The notes beneath the pieces were generated by a model that did no database searches, was not told the origin of the DNA, and saw only the letters and a list, made by a program, of their open reading frames with translations. Below, piece after piece: positions 1-6,917 of a stretch of DNA of 6,917 bases. Numbering within the stretch: the first letter of the stretch is position 1; each line of letters opens with the position of its first letter. This stretch comes from Pseudomonadota bacterium (GTDB lineage: Bacteria; Pseudomonadota; Gammaproteobacteria; Burkholderiales; Burkholderiaceae_C): NCBI GenBank assembly GCA_018241985.1, contig JAFECV010000116.1, positions 1-6,917 of the forward strand, in the 5' to 3' direction. The translations under genes and the position numbers were made by a program.

Positions 1-255
1 CGGCTTGTCGGCGCCGGGAGGCGCCGGCAATGCGCTTTCGCCGCAGGCCGCACGTACGGCTGCGCCCTGGATCGTCAACGGATACTGTGACGGATCCATC
101 GCGGTGCGGTACTTGAAATCGTTGTAGGCGGACCAGGCGTTGCGGCACGCTGCCGAATCGGCGCTGGGCGCCGCGGCGGCCGGCATCGTCACGGCGAGCA
201 ATCCCAGCGCTGCCGCAGCGGCAATGATCGTGACGTTTGCGCGGGCGCCGAACAT
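1..255 (-). CDS. Small exported protein of unknown function, N-terminal part (runs off the left edge)
   Basis: The reading frame is open from an ATG at 253-255 to the window edge, giving 85 residues with no stop. The start is supported by an AGAGGA Shine-Dalgarno (263-268) seven bases upstream. Residues 1-29 look like a Sec signal peptide: a short N-region with Arg5, a hydrophobic Ala/Leu/Val core at about 8-23, and a small-residue stretch ending in several alanines at 26-29, with cleavage likely just after them. The visible mature part contains Cys37 and Cys71, which could form a disulfide in the periplasm, an aromatic patch (WSAYNDFKYR, 41-50) and a Pro/Ala-rich tail. I do not recognise the family. 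It lies 108 bases downstream of gcvP on the same strand, so it could be read through from the gcv operon or have its own promoter; no convincing promoter is visible. An antisense open frame (140-421, plus) is a composition shadow. Confidence 0.72.
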   Translation of the reverse strand, partial: MFGARANVTIIAAAAALGLLAVTMPAAAAPSADSAACRNAWSAYNDFKYRTAMDPSQYPLTIQGAAVRAACGESALPAPPGADKP

Positions 256-262
256 CGTGCTG

Positions 263-268
263 TCCTCT
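263..268 (-). promoter_or_regulatory. Ribosome-binding site of the exported protein
   Basis: On the minus strand this reads AGAGGA, seven bases before the ATG at 255. It decides the start of a gene that cannot be checked by full length, because the 3' part lies outside the window. Confidence 0.6.
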
Positions 269-306
269 GTTGCCAGACTACGGCAGCCACGCGGTTTCGG
301 TCGGGC

Positions 307-349
307 GCGCGCCGGATTTTTGCGATCCGAGCGTGGTTTCTCGGCGCGC
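307..349 (-). terminator. Weak stem-loop structure downstream of gcvP
   Basis: Just after the gcvP stop, GCGCGCC (307-313) is complementary to GGCGCGC (343-349), enclosing a second small hairpin (CGGAT at 313-317 with ATCCG at 325-329, seven-base loop, sharing one base with the outer stem). No T-run follows on the minus strand, so this is not a canonical intrinsic terminator. It may protect the gcvP mRNA end or contribute weakly to termination. In DNA this GC-rich the pairing could be chance. The rest of the 256-363 spacer shows only the ribosome-binding site of the next gene. Confidence 0.2.
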
Positions 350-363
350 AGGCAGAGTCGGCT

Positions 364-3306
<2,943 letters not shown>

Positions 3307-3316
3307 GGTCGAGTCC

Positions 3317-3336
3317 AGCAGCAAGGAGCAGCAAGA
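3317..3336. repeat. Two tandem 10-bp units just upstream of gcvP
   Basis: AGCAGCAAGG (3317-3326) is followed directly by AGCAGCAAGA (3327-3336), nine of ten bases identical. In the gcvP mRNA this is a pyrimidine-rich CUUGCUGCU-type repeat ending ten bases before the start codon, where a Shine-Dalgarno would be expected to begin. It is probably a short slippage duplication. Its effect, if any, would be on translation of gcvP. Confidence 0.55.
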
Positions 3337-3375
3337 GGGAATGGAAGGGGGAAGGAAGCGAAAGAAAGGCGGCGC

Positions 3376-3409
3376 GGAGGCGGGCCGGCGCACGCGCGGC
3401 TCCGCCTCC
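3376..3409 (-). promoter_or_regulatory. Intercistronic hairpin between gcvH and gcvP
   Basis: The minus-strand transcript can pair GGAGGCGG (complement of 3402-3409) with CCGCCTCC (complement of 3376-3383). The stem continues inward, past a one-base bulge, through four more G-C pairs to a nine-base loop. It starts seven bases after the gcvH stop and is followed, after about eight bases, by a C/T-rich stretch with short T runs. A perfect terminator would have the T run directly after the stem, so this looks more like an attenuator or an mRNA-stabilising structure that could set the GcvH:GcvP ratio. The pairing is seen in the sequence; the role is inferred. Confidence 0.45.
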
Positions 3410-3416
3410 TCGGCGC

Positions 3417-3806
3417 TCAGCCGGCGTCGGAGAAGCGCGTGTAGCTGGCTTCGTCCATCAGCGCGCCGAGCTGCGCCGGGTCGCCGAGCTTGACGCGGAA
3501 GAACCAGCCCGCGCCCATCGGGTCGCTGTTGGCCAGGCTCGGGTCGGCGCGCAGCGCTTCGTTGACCTCGGTCACGACGCCGGTCACCGGCATGTAGACG
3601 TCGGCGGCGGCCTTCACCGATTCGACCACGCCGGCGGCGTCCTTCTGCGCGTACGACTTGCCGACTTCGGGCAGGTCGACGAACACCACGTCGCCGAGCG
3701 CGTCCTGCGCATGCTTCGTGATGCCGATGGTCGCGGTCGCGCCGGCGGCCGGCGCGCCGTCGCCCTCGGTCTGCACCCATTCGTGGTCTTCGGTGTACTT
3801 GATCAT
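3417..3806 (-). CDS. gcvH: Glycine cleavage system H-protein (lipoyl carrier)
   Basis: GcvH is the small soluble carrier whose lipoylated lysine shuttles the aminomethyl group between GcvP, GcvT and lipoamide dehydrogenase. The product is 129 residues, normal for the family. It begins [11 protein letters not shown] and carries the core [22 protein letters not shown] (28-49), the lipoylation site [12 protein letters not shown] (60-71) with Lys65 as the modified residue, and the conserved [15 protein letters not shown] and GWFF segments (82-96 and 100-103). Residues 14-23 ([10 protein letters not shown]) are Gly/Ala-rich and look a few residues longer than the usual turn in this place. The ATG at 3804-3806 has a GGAG (3813-3816) six bases upstream and lies 23 bases after the gcvT stop, so it is surely co-transcribed with gcvT. 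Longer versions starting far upstream in this frame are gcvT read out of frame. Confidence 0.97.
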   Translation of the reverse strand: MIKYTEDHEWVQTEGDGAPAAGATATIGITKHAQDALGDVVFVDLPEVGKSYAQKDAAGVVESVKAAADVYMPVTGVVTEVNEALRADPSLANSDPMGAGWFFRVKLGDPAQLGALMDEASYTRFSDAG

Positions 3807-3812
3807 CGTGAT

Positions 3813-3816
3813 CTCC
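3813..3816 (-). promoter_or_regulatory. Ribosome-binding site of gcvH
   Basis: On the minus strand this reads TGGAGA, with GGAG six bases before the gcvH ATG, inside the 23-base gcvT-gcvH gap. It fixes the gcvH start among the in-frame alternatives lying inside gcvT. Confidence 0.7.
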
Positions 3817-3829
3817 AGTAGTGTCGAAT

Positions 3830-4954
3830 TCAGCCGCGCACGTAGCGGTTCGGAACGAAAGGCATGGGGCTCACCACCATCGGCACCGGCTTGCCGCGCA
3901 CCGACGCGAACAGTTCGGTGCCGGGCTGGGCGCAGTCGGCGCGCACATAGGCCATCGCGATCGGCTGGTTCAGCGTCGGGCTCAAGAGCCCGCTCGTGAC
4001 CTGGCCGACCGCCTCGCCGTTTGCGGTCGCGAGCGGCGCCGGTTCGCGCACCGGCACGCGTTCCTTCGCAACCAGGCCGACCCGCTTGCGCGCCACGCCG
4101 TCGCCCTGCAGCTGCGCGAGCACGCGCTCGGCGCCGGGAAAGCCGCCGGCGCGCGCGCCGCCGGTGCGGCGCACCTTCTGGATCGCCCAGTTGAGCGCGG
4201 CTTCCACCGGCGTGGTGCCGGTGTCGATGTCGTTGCCGTACAGGCACAGGCCGGCTTCCAGCCGCAGCGAATTGCGCGCGCCCAGGCCCACCGGCTTGAC
4301 TTCGGGCTGCGCCAGCAGCGCGCGCGCAAGGGTTTCGGCCTGCGTGCCCGGCACCGAGATCTCGAAACCGTCCTCGCCGGTGTAGCCGCTGCGCGTGACG
4401 AAGCAGTCGCAGCCGGCGATCTCGAAGCGCCCGCCGGTCATGAACACCAGCGCGCCGACACCCGGCGCGAGCCTTGTGAGCGCGGCGGCGGCCTGCGGGC
4501 CCTGGAGCGCGAGCAGCGCCATTTCGGGCATCGGCACGACCCGGCAGCGGTTGCCGATGCGGGCCTGGATGTGCGCGATGTCGGCCGCCTTGCACGCGCC
4601 GTTGACAATCACGAACAGGTCCCTGCCACGGTTGAAGAACATCAGGTCGTCGAGGATGCCGCCCTGATCGTCCAGCAGCAGCCCGTAGCGCTGGCGGCCC
4701 ACGCCCAGGTCGATCACGTCGACCGGCATCAGCGTCTCGAACGCGGCCGCGGCGTCAGTGCCTTCGAGACGCAACTGGCCCATGTGCGAGACGTCGAACA
4801 GCCCGGCCGCGGCGCGGGTGTGCAGGTGTTCGGCGAGCAGGCCGCTCTTGTACTGCACCGGCATCTCGTAGCCGGCGAACGGCACCATGCGCGCGCCGAG
4901 TTCGACGTGCAGTCCATGCAGCGGGGTGCGAAGAAGGTTCTGGTCAGCGGTCAC
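3830..4954 (-). CDS. gcvT: Aminomethyltransferase, T-protein of the glycine cleavage system
   Basis: GcvT releases ammonia from the aminomethyl-lipoyl arm of GcvH and transfers the one-carbon unit to tetrahydrofolate, giving 5,10-methylene-THF. The chosen start is the GTG at 4952-4954, giving 374 residues, normal for the family. It is preceded by AGGAG (4962-4966) seven bases away, and homology begins at once ([29 protein letters not shown], from residue 7). An in-frame ATG at 5047 would add 31 residues encoded by riboswitch sequence and is rejected. Motifs are [10 protein letters not shown] (51-60), the catalytic-Asp region GGILDDL (98-104), the folate-domain segment [16 protein letters not shown] (188-203), [13 protein letters not shown] (230-242), and C-terminal [18 protein letters not shown] (320-337). 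Residue 228 is Asn in [11 protein letters not shown], where most homologues have Asp. It is the first gene of the operon, directly under the riboswitch. Confidence 0.96.
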   Translation of the reverse strand: MTADQNLLRTPLHGLHVELGARMVPFAGYEMPVQYKSGLLAEHLHTRAAAGLFDVSHMGQLRLEGTDAAAAFETLMPVDVIDLGVGRQRYGLLLDDQGGILDDLMFFNRGRDLFVIVNGACKAADIAHIQARIGNRCRVVPMPEMALLALQGPQAAAALTRLAPGVGALVFMTGGRFEIAGCDCFVTRSGYTGEDGFEISVPGTQAETLARALLAQPEVKPVGLGARNSLRLEAGLCLYGNDIDTGTTPVEAALNWAIQKVRRTGGARAGGFPGAERVLAQLQGDGVARKRVGLVAKERVPVREPAPLATANGEAVGQVTSGLLSPTLNQPIAMAYVRADCAQPGTELFASVRGKPVPMVVSPMPFVPNRYVRG

Positions 4955-4958
4955 GTGC

Positions 4959-5011
4959 GGGCTCCTGGGGCTTCCTGGCCATGCGGCGCGAACCATTCGC
5001 GCCGGGAACCC
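4959..5011 (-). promoter_or_regulatory. Putative riboswitch expression platform (gcvT Shine-Dalgarno sequestration)
   Basis: The RNA segment GGGUUCCCGG (complement of 5002-5011), touching the 3' end of aptamer 2, can pair with CCAGGAGCCC (complement of 4959-4968), which holds the gcvT Shine-Dalgarno. Nine of ten positions pair, counting one G-U, with seven contiguous. Between them lies a hairpin of nine base pairs with a three-base loop (4984-5004), which shares three bases with the sequestering helix. No T-run follows any of these stems, so transcription termination is unlikely. If the 3' side of aptamer 2's P1 extended into GGGUU it would free the ribosome-binding site. That gives a glycine-on translational switch; this mechanism is my inference. 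Confidence 0.5.
4962..4966 (-). promoter_or_regulatory. Ribosome-binding site of gcvT
   Basis: This reads AGGAG on the minus strand, seven bases before the GTG at 4954. It decides for the GTG start over the upstream in-frame ATG at 5047, and it is the target of the proposed sequestering helix. Confidence 0.75.
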
Positions 5012-5103
5012 TGTTGTCCGCGTTACCTGAGAGATTCGGCGCCGCAAATGCCGGTGCCTTGCCCCTTCGGTGGGCCCGATCGGGTCGGGCCTCTCTCCAA
5101 CAG
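5011..5103 (-). ncRNA. Glycine aptamer 2
   Basis: P1 is CUGUU (complement of 5099-5103) with AACAG (complement of 5011-5015). P2 is a seven-pair GGCCCGA/UCGGGCC hairpin with loop CCCGA. Then follow ACCGAAGG, a longer P3 arm (GGCACCG opposite CGGCGCC, one A-C mismatch) and CUCUCAGGUAACGCGGAC. P1 can in principle continue as A-U and G-U pairs into the bases that otherwise pair with the gcvT ribosome-binding site. Two of its 5' bases (5102-5103) are also claimed by the P0 helix. Confidence 0.88.
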
Positions 5104-5113
5104 AATCGCAGTT

Positions 5114-5177
5114 CGTCAGTCCTTTTGCCTGAGCGTTCAGCCTTCGGCGGTTTCGCGCGCGAAACTCTCTCCTGACG
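5114..5177 (-). ncRNA. Glycine aptamer 1
   Basis: P1 is CGUCAG (complement of 5172-5177) with CUGACG (complement of 5114-5119). P2 is the perfect palindrome at 5150-5165, folding as GUUUCG-CGCG-CGAAAC. CCGAAGG follows (complement of 5141-5147), then a very short P3 (GGC-UGAAC-GCU) and CUCAGGCAAAAGGAC. A short P3 arm is common in the first aptamer of tandem glycine riboswitches. Confidence 0.88.
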
Positions 5178-5217
5178 AGCGGGATTCTACTGCCTGATGC
5201 GGGCGCTCGGTCGGCGC

Positions 5218-5224
5218 GATAATC
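5218..5224. promoter_or_regulatory. Shared, symmetric -10 region of divergent promoters
   Basis: The near-palindrome GCGATAATCGC (5216-5226) gives GATAAT on the plus strand (5218-5223) and GATTAT on the minus strand (complement of 5219-5224). Plus-strand transcription would start near 5230, leaving a leader of about 34 bases before the transporter. Minus-strand transcription would start near 5210, about 20 bases before the riboswitch P0 strand. The -35 hexamers are poor: the best on the plus strand is CTGATG with an 18-base spacer, and nothing clear appears on the minus strand. The position in the only gap between the two divergent units supports the call; the strength is inferred. Confidence 0.45.
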
Positions 5225-5253
5225 GCCTCCCCAGCGACCGGATCGACGGCGAC

Positions 5254-5260
5254 AGGAGGT
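5254..5260 (+). promoter_or_regulatory. Ribosome-binding site of the MFS transporter
   Basis: AGGAGGT is nearly perfect against the 16S rRNA end and lies three bases before the ATG at 5264. The spacing is a little short, but the next in-frame ATG (5282) has no such site, so 5264 is preferred. Confidence 0.8.
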
Positions 5261-5263
5261 GCG

Positions 5264-6598
5264 ATGGAAACGCGGGACGCGATGCAGGCACGATCACCGG
5301 AGGCGCCGGACGATGCGGCGGCGGTCACGAAGCTATTCGAGGCCGAGACCTACGCCAAGGTCGGCTGGCGGCTGATTCCGTTCCTGCTGCTGTGCTACAT
5401 CGTCTCGTACCTGGACCGCGTCAACGTCGGGTTCGCCAAGCTCGAGATGCAGCAGGACCTGCACCTGAGCAACACCGTCTACGGGCTCGGCGCCGGCATC
5501 TTCTTCATCGGCTACTTCCTGTTCGAAGTGCCGAGCAACGTGATCCTGCACCGGGTCGGCGCGCGCATCTGGATCGCGCGAATCATGCTGAGCTGGGGCC
5601 TGATCTCGGCGGCGACGATGTTCGTTTCGTCCGACGTCGGCTTCTACGCGATGCGCTTCCTGCTCGGCGCCGCCGAGGCGGGGTTCTTTCCCGGCGTGAT
5701 CCTGTACCTGACCTACTGGTACCCGGCTGAACGGCGCGGGCGCATGACCGCGCTGTTCATGACCGCGGTCGCGCTCTCCGGCGTGATCGGCGGCCCGATC
5801 TCGGGCTGGATCATGCATGGCATGGAAGGCGTCGGTGGCCTGCGCTCGTGGCAATGGCTGTTCCTGCTCGAAGGCCTGCCGGCGGTGCTGCTGGGCGTGG
5901 CCACGCTGTTCTACCTGGACGACCGCATCCACAGCGCGCGCTGGCTGACCGCCGAGCAGAAGGCGTTCCTGGAGCGCCGCATCGACGCCGAGAACGCCGG
6001 CAAGAGCGACCTGAAGATCGGTGCGGTGTTTGCCACGCCGCGGGTCTGGCTGATGGCGCTGATCTATTTCAGCTTCGTGATGGGCTTGTATGGCGTGAGC
6101 TTCTGGCTGCCGACCATCATCAAGGCGACCGGGGTCAAGGACACGCTGCAGATCGGGCTGCTGACGGCGATCCCGTTCGCGTTCGCCGCGGTCGCGATGG
6201 TGCTGGTCGCGCGCCGCTCGGACCGGCACGGCGAGCGGCGCTGGCACGTCGCGATCCCCGCGCTGGCCGGCGCGGTCGGCCTGGTGCTGAGCGCGATCTG
6301 GGCGCACAACACGGTGCTGGCGATGGTCGCGCTGACCCTCGCGACCATGGGCATCCTCACCACCTTCCCGCTGTTCTGGAGCCTGCCGACCGCGTTCCTG
6401 GCCGGCACCGGCGCGGCCGCCGGCATCGCGCTGATCAACTCGGTCGGCAACCTCGCGGGCTTCGTCAGCCCGTCGCTGGTCGGCTGGCTGAAGGACCTGA
6501 CCCAGAGCACCGACGCCGGCATGTACATGCTGGCCGCGTCGCTGGTGATCGGCGCGGTGCTGACGCTCTCGGTGCCGGCGCGGCTGGTCGACAAGTAG
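5264..6598 (+). CDS. MFS transporter, anion:cation symporter (phthalate permease-like) family
   Basis: This is an inner-membrane secondary transporter of 444 residues, normal length for the family. After a cytoplasmic N-terminus (1-34) come 12 likely helices, roughly 36-55, 72-93, 103-121, 128-150, 161-184, 197-216, 258-280, 297-316, 328-346, 350-372, 381-408 and 418-438, with the usual central loop (217-257). Family signatures are YLDRVNVGFAKLEM (49-62) in and after helix 1, FEVPSNVILHRVGAR (87-101) after helix 2, and RFLLGAAEAGFFPGVILYLTYWYP (131-154) in helix 4. Members of this ACS group import organic anions, such as aromatic carboxylates, tartrate or sugar acids, with protons; the substrate cannot be read from the sequence. 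It diverges from the gcv leader and probably shares its promoter region. No regulator gene is next to it, and a link to glycine is not evident. Confidence 0.93.
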   Translation: METRDAMQARSPEAPDDAAAVTKLFEAETYAKVGWRLIPFLLLCYIVSYLDRVNVGFAKLEMQQDLHLSNTVYGLGAGIFFIGYFLFEVPSNVILHRVGARIWIARIMLSWGLISAATMFVSSDVGFYAMRFLLGAAEAGFFPGVILYLTYWYPAERRGRMTALFMTAVALSGVIGGPISGWIMHGMEGVGGLRSWQWLFLLEGLPAVLLGVATLFYLDDRIHSARWLTAEQKAFLERRIDAENAGKSDLKIGAVFATPRVWLMALIYFSFVMGLYGVSFWLPTIIKATGVKDTLQIGLLTAIPFAFAAVAMVLVARRSDRHGERRWHVAIPALAGAVGLVLSAIWAHNTVLAMVALTLATMGILTTFPLFWSLPTAFLAGTGAAAGIALINSVGNLAGFVSPSLVGWLKDLTQSTDAGMYMLAASLVIGAVLTLSVPARLVDK

Positions 6599-6632
6599 CG
6601 CGCAGGGCGCGGGGTGGCGCTCCGCGCGCGCC

Positions 6633-6648
6633 GCAGCGGGCGCGCTGC
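6633..6648. terminator. Possible bidirectional terminator hairpin between convergent genes
   Basis: GCAGCG-GGCG-CGCTGC forms a perfect six-pair stem with a four-base loop, ending one base before the ETF-QO stop and 34 bases after the transporter stop. A competing stem (AGCGCGC at 6597-6603 with GCGCGCT at 6640-6646) is also possible. No T-run follows on either strand, so the call rests mainly on the stem and the convergent arrangement. The rest of the 6599-6648 gap is very GC-rich with no other signal. Confidence 0.3.
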
Positions 6649-6917
6649 CTACATCTCGCTGTAGTTCGGCCCGCCGCCGCCTTCGGGCGGCACCCAGACG
6701 ATGTTCTGCGTCGGGTCCTTGATGTCGCAGGTCTTGCAGTGCACGCAGTTCTGCGCGTTGATCTGCAGCCGCATCGCGCCATTCCTCTTGGCCTCGTCGG
6801 GCACGAACTCGTACACGCCGGCCGGACAGTAGCGTCCCTCGGGGCCGGCGTATTGCGGCAGGTTGATGCGTACGGGCACCGTCGGGTCCTTGAGCGTCAG
6901 GTGCGCCGGCTGGTTCT
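6649..6917 (-). CDS. Electron transfer flavoprotein-ubiquinone oxidoreductase, C-terminal part (5' end outside the window)
   Basis: The visible 88 residues are the C-terminal ferredoxin-like domain of ETF-QO. This membrane-associated FAD/4Fe-4S enzyme passes electrons from reduced electron transfer flavoprotein, fed by acyl-CoA and related dehydrogenases, to ubiquinone. The diagnostic stretch is [20 protein letters not shown] followed by [19 protein letters not shown] and [19 protein letters not shown] at the very end. The four cluster cysteines are present: one in RYCPAG and three in NCVHCKTCD. The stop is TAG at 6649-6651. The frame is open to the right edge, and an internal GTG at 6877-6879 is not a real start because homology ([16 protein letters not shown]) runs through it. 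The FAD-binding and quinone-binding parts lie outside the window. It converges on the transporter and has no visible link to the gcv genes. Confidence 0.95.
   Translation of the reverse strand, partial: NQPAHLTLKDPTVPVRINLPQYAGPEGRYCPAGVYEFVPDEAKRNGAMRLQINAQNCVHCKTCDIKDPTQNIVWVPPEGGGGPNYSEM

Larger units (their letters stand above)
5011..5188 (-). ncRNA. Tandem (two-aptamer) glycine riboswitch in the gcvT leader
   Basis: Two glycine aptamers lie in series ahead of gcvT. Each has the family's conserved pieces: GGAGAG opening, CCGAAGG after the P2 hairpin, and CUCAGG(C/U)AA with GGAC at the end. Aptamer 1 spans about 5114-5177 and aptamer 2 about 5011-5103, joined by a ten-base linker. AGAAUC in the leader (complement of 5183-5188) is complementary to GAUUCU (complement of 5102-5107), which spans the end of the linker and the first bases of aptamer 2. 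This matches the leader-linker P0 helix known to complete this class. Glycine riboswitches ahead of gcvT are typically on-switches that raise glycine catabolism when glycine is abundant. The remaining bases of the 4955-5263 gap hold the expression platform on one side and the divergent promoter on the other. Confidence 0.95.

Noticed and set aside
3307..3780. The gcvP frame stays open for 474 bases upstream, which would allow a 1138-residue GcvP beginning inside gcvH.
   Set aside because: The extra 158 residues are gcvH read in another frame plus the spacer. They are Arg/Gly-rich with no family homology, while the ATG at 3306 matches where GcvP homology begins.
4984..5004. The nine-pair hairpin after aptamer 2 as a transcription terminator.
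   Set aside because: The RNA downstream reads CAUGGCCAGGAAGCC with no U-run, so intrinsic termination is unlikely. It fits better as part of a translational expression platform.
4955..5047. A GcvT start at the ATG at 5047, adding 31 residues.
   Set aside because: The added residues are encoded by aptamer 2 and the expression platform. The GTG at 4954 has a good AGGAG at correct spacing and begins with the conserved GcvT N-terminus.
5150..5165. A perfect 16-base palindrome that could be an operator.
   Set aside because: It is the P2 hairpin of glycine aptamer 1, in the exact place the aptamer fold requires.
3821..5197. A plus-strand open frame of 458 codons antisense to gcvT and crossing the riboswitch.
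   Set aside because: It is Arg/Ala/His-rich, lacks a ribosome-binding site and domain, and runs across a structured RNA element on the other strand. It is a shadow.
5333..6307. A minus-strand open frame of 324 codons antisense to the transporter.
   Set aside because: It is rich in Arg, Gln, Asp and His, has no family signature, and lies wholly inside a clear 12-helix transporter gene.

Overview
The window is GC-rich chromosomal DNA, most likely from a betaproteobacterium and probably from Burkholderiales. That is an inference from the gcvT-gcvH-gcvP order behind a tandem glycine riboswitch, the protein sequences, and the neighbouring ACS-type transporter and ETF-ubiquinone oxidoreductase. 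No mobile element, CRISPR array, tRNA or rRNA is visible.

Layout. At the left edge (1-255, minus) is the N-terminal part of a small exported protein of unknown function. The centre (364-4954, minus) is a complete glycine-cleavage operon read right to left: gcvT (T-protein), gcvH (lipoyl H-protein) and gcvP (P-protein, PLP-dependent glycine decarboxylase). Its leader (about 4955-5190) holds a two-aptamer glycine riboswitch with a leader-linker helix. There is no obvious intrinsic terminator, but a segment just after aptamer 2 can pair with the gcvT ribosome-binding site, so control of translation is the likeliest mode. Diverging from this leader is a complete major-facilitator transporter of the anion:cation symporter type (5264-6598, plus). 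The two directions appear to share one symmetric -10 box. At the right edge, converging on the transporter, is the C-terminal iron-sulfur domain of ETF-ubiquinone oxidoreductase (6649-6917, minus).

How the genes work together. When glycine is plentiful the riboswitch is expected to raise gcv expression. GcvP decarboxylates glycine and passes the aminomethyl group to the lipoyl arm of GcvH, and GcvT transfers the one-carbon unit to tetrahydrofolate and releases ammonia. Lipoamide dehydrogenase, the fourth component, is not in the window. The transporter and the ETF-QO have no evident functional tie to glycine cleavage.

No undescribed system was found. The points most worth a second look are the proposed sequestering helix in the riboswitch expression platform, the hairpin plus pyrimidine-rich spacer before gcvP with no visible Shine-Dalgarno, a Gly/Ser-rich insertion in GcvP, an Asn in a usually Asp position of GcvT, and the shared bidirectional -10 element.
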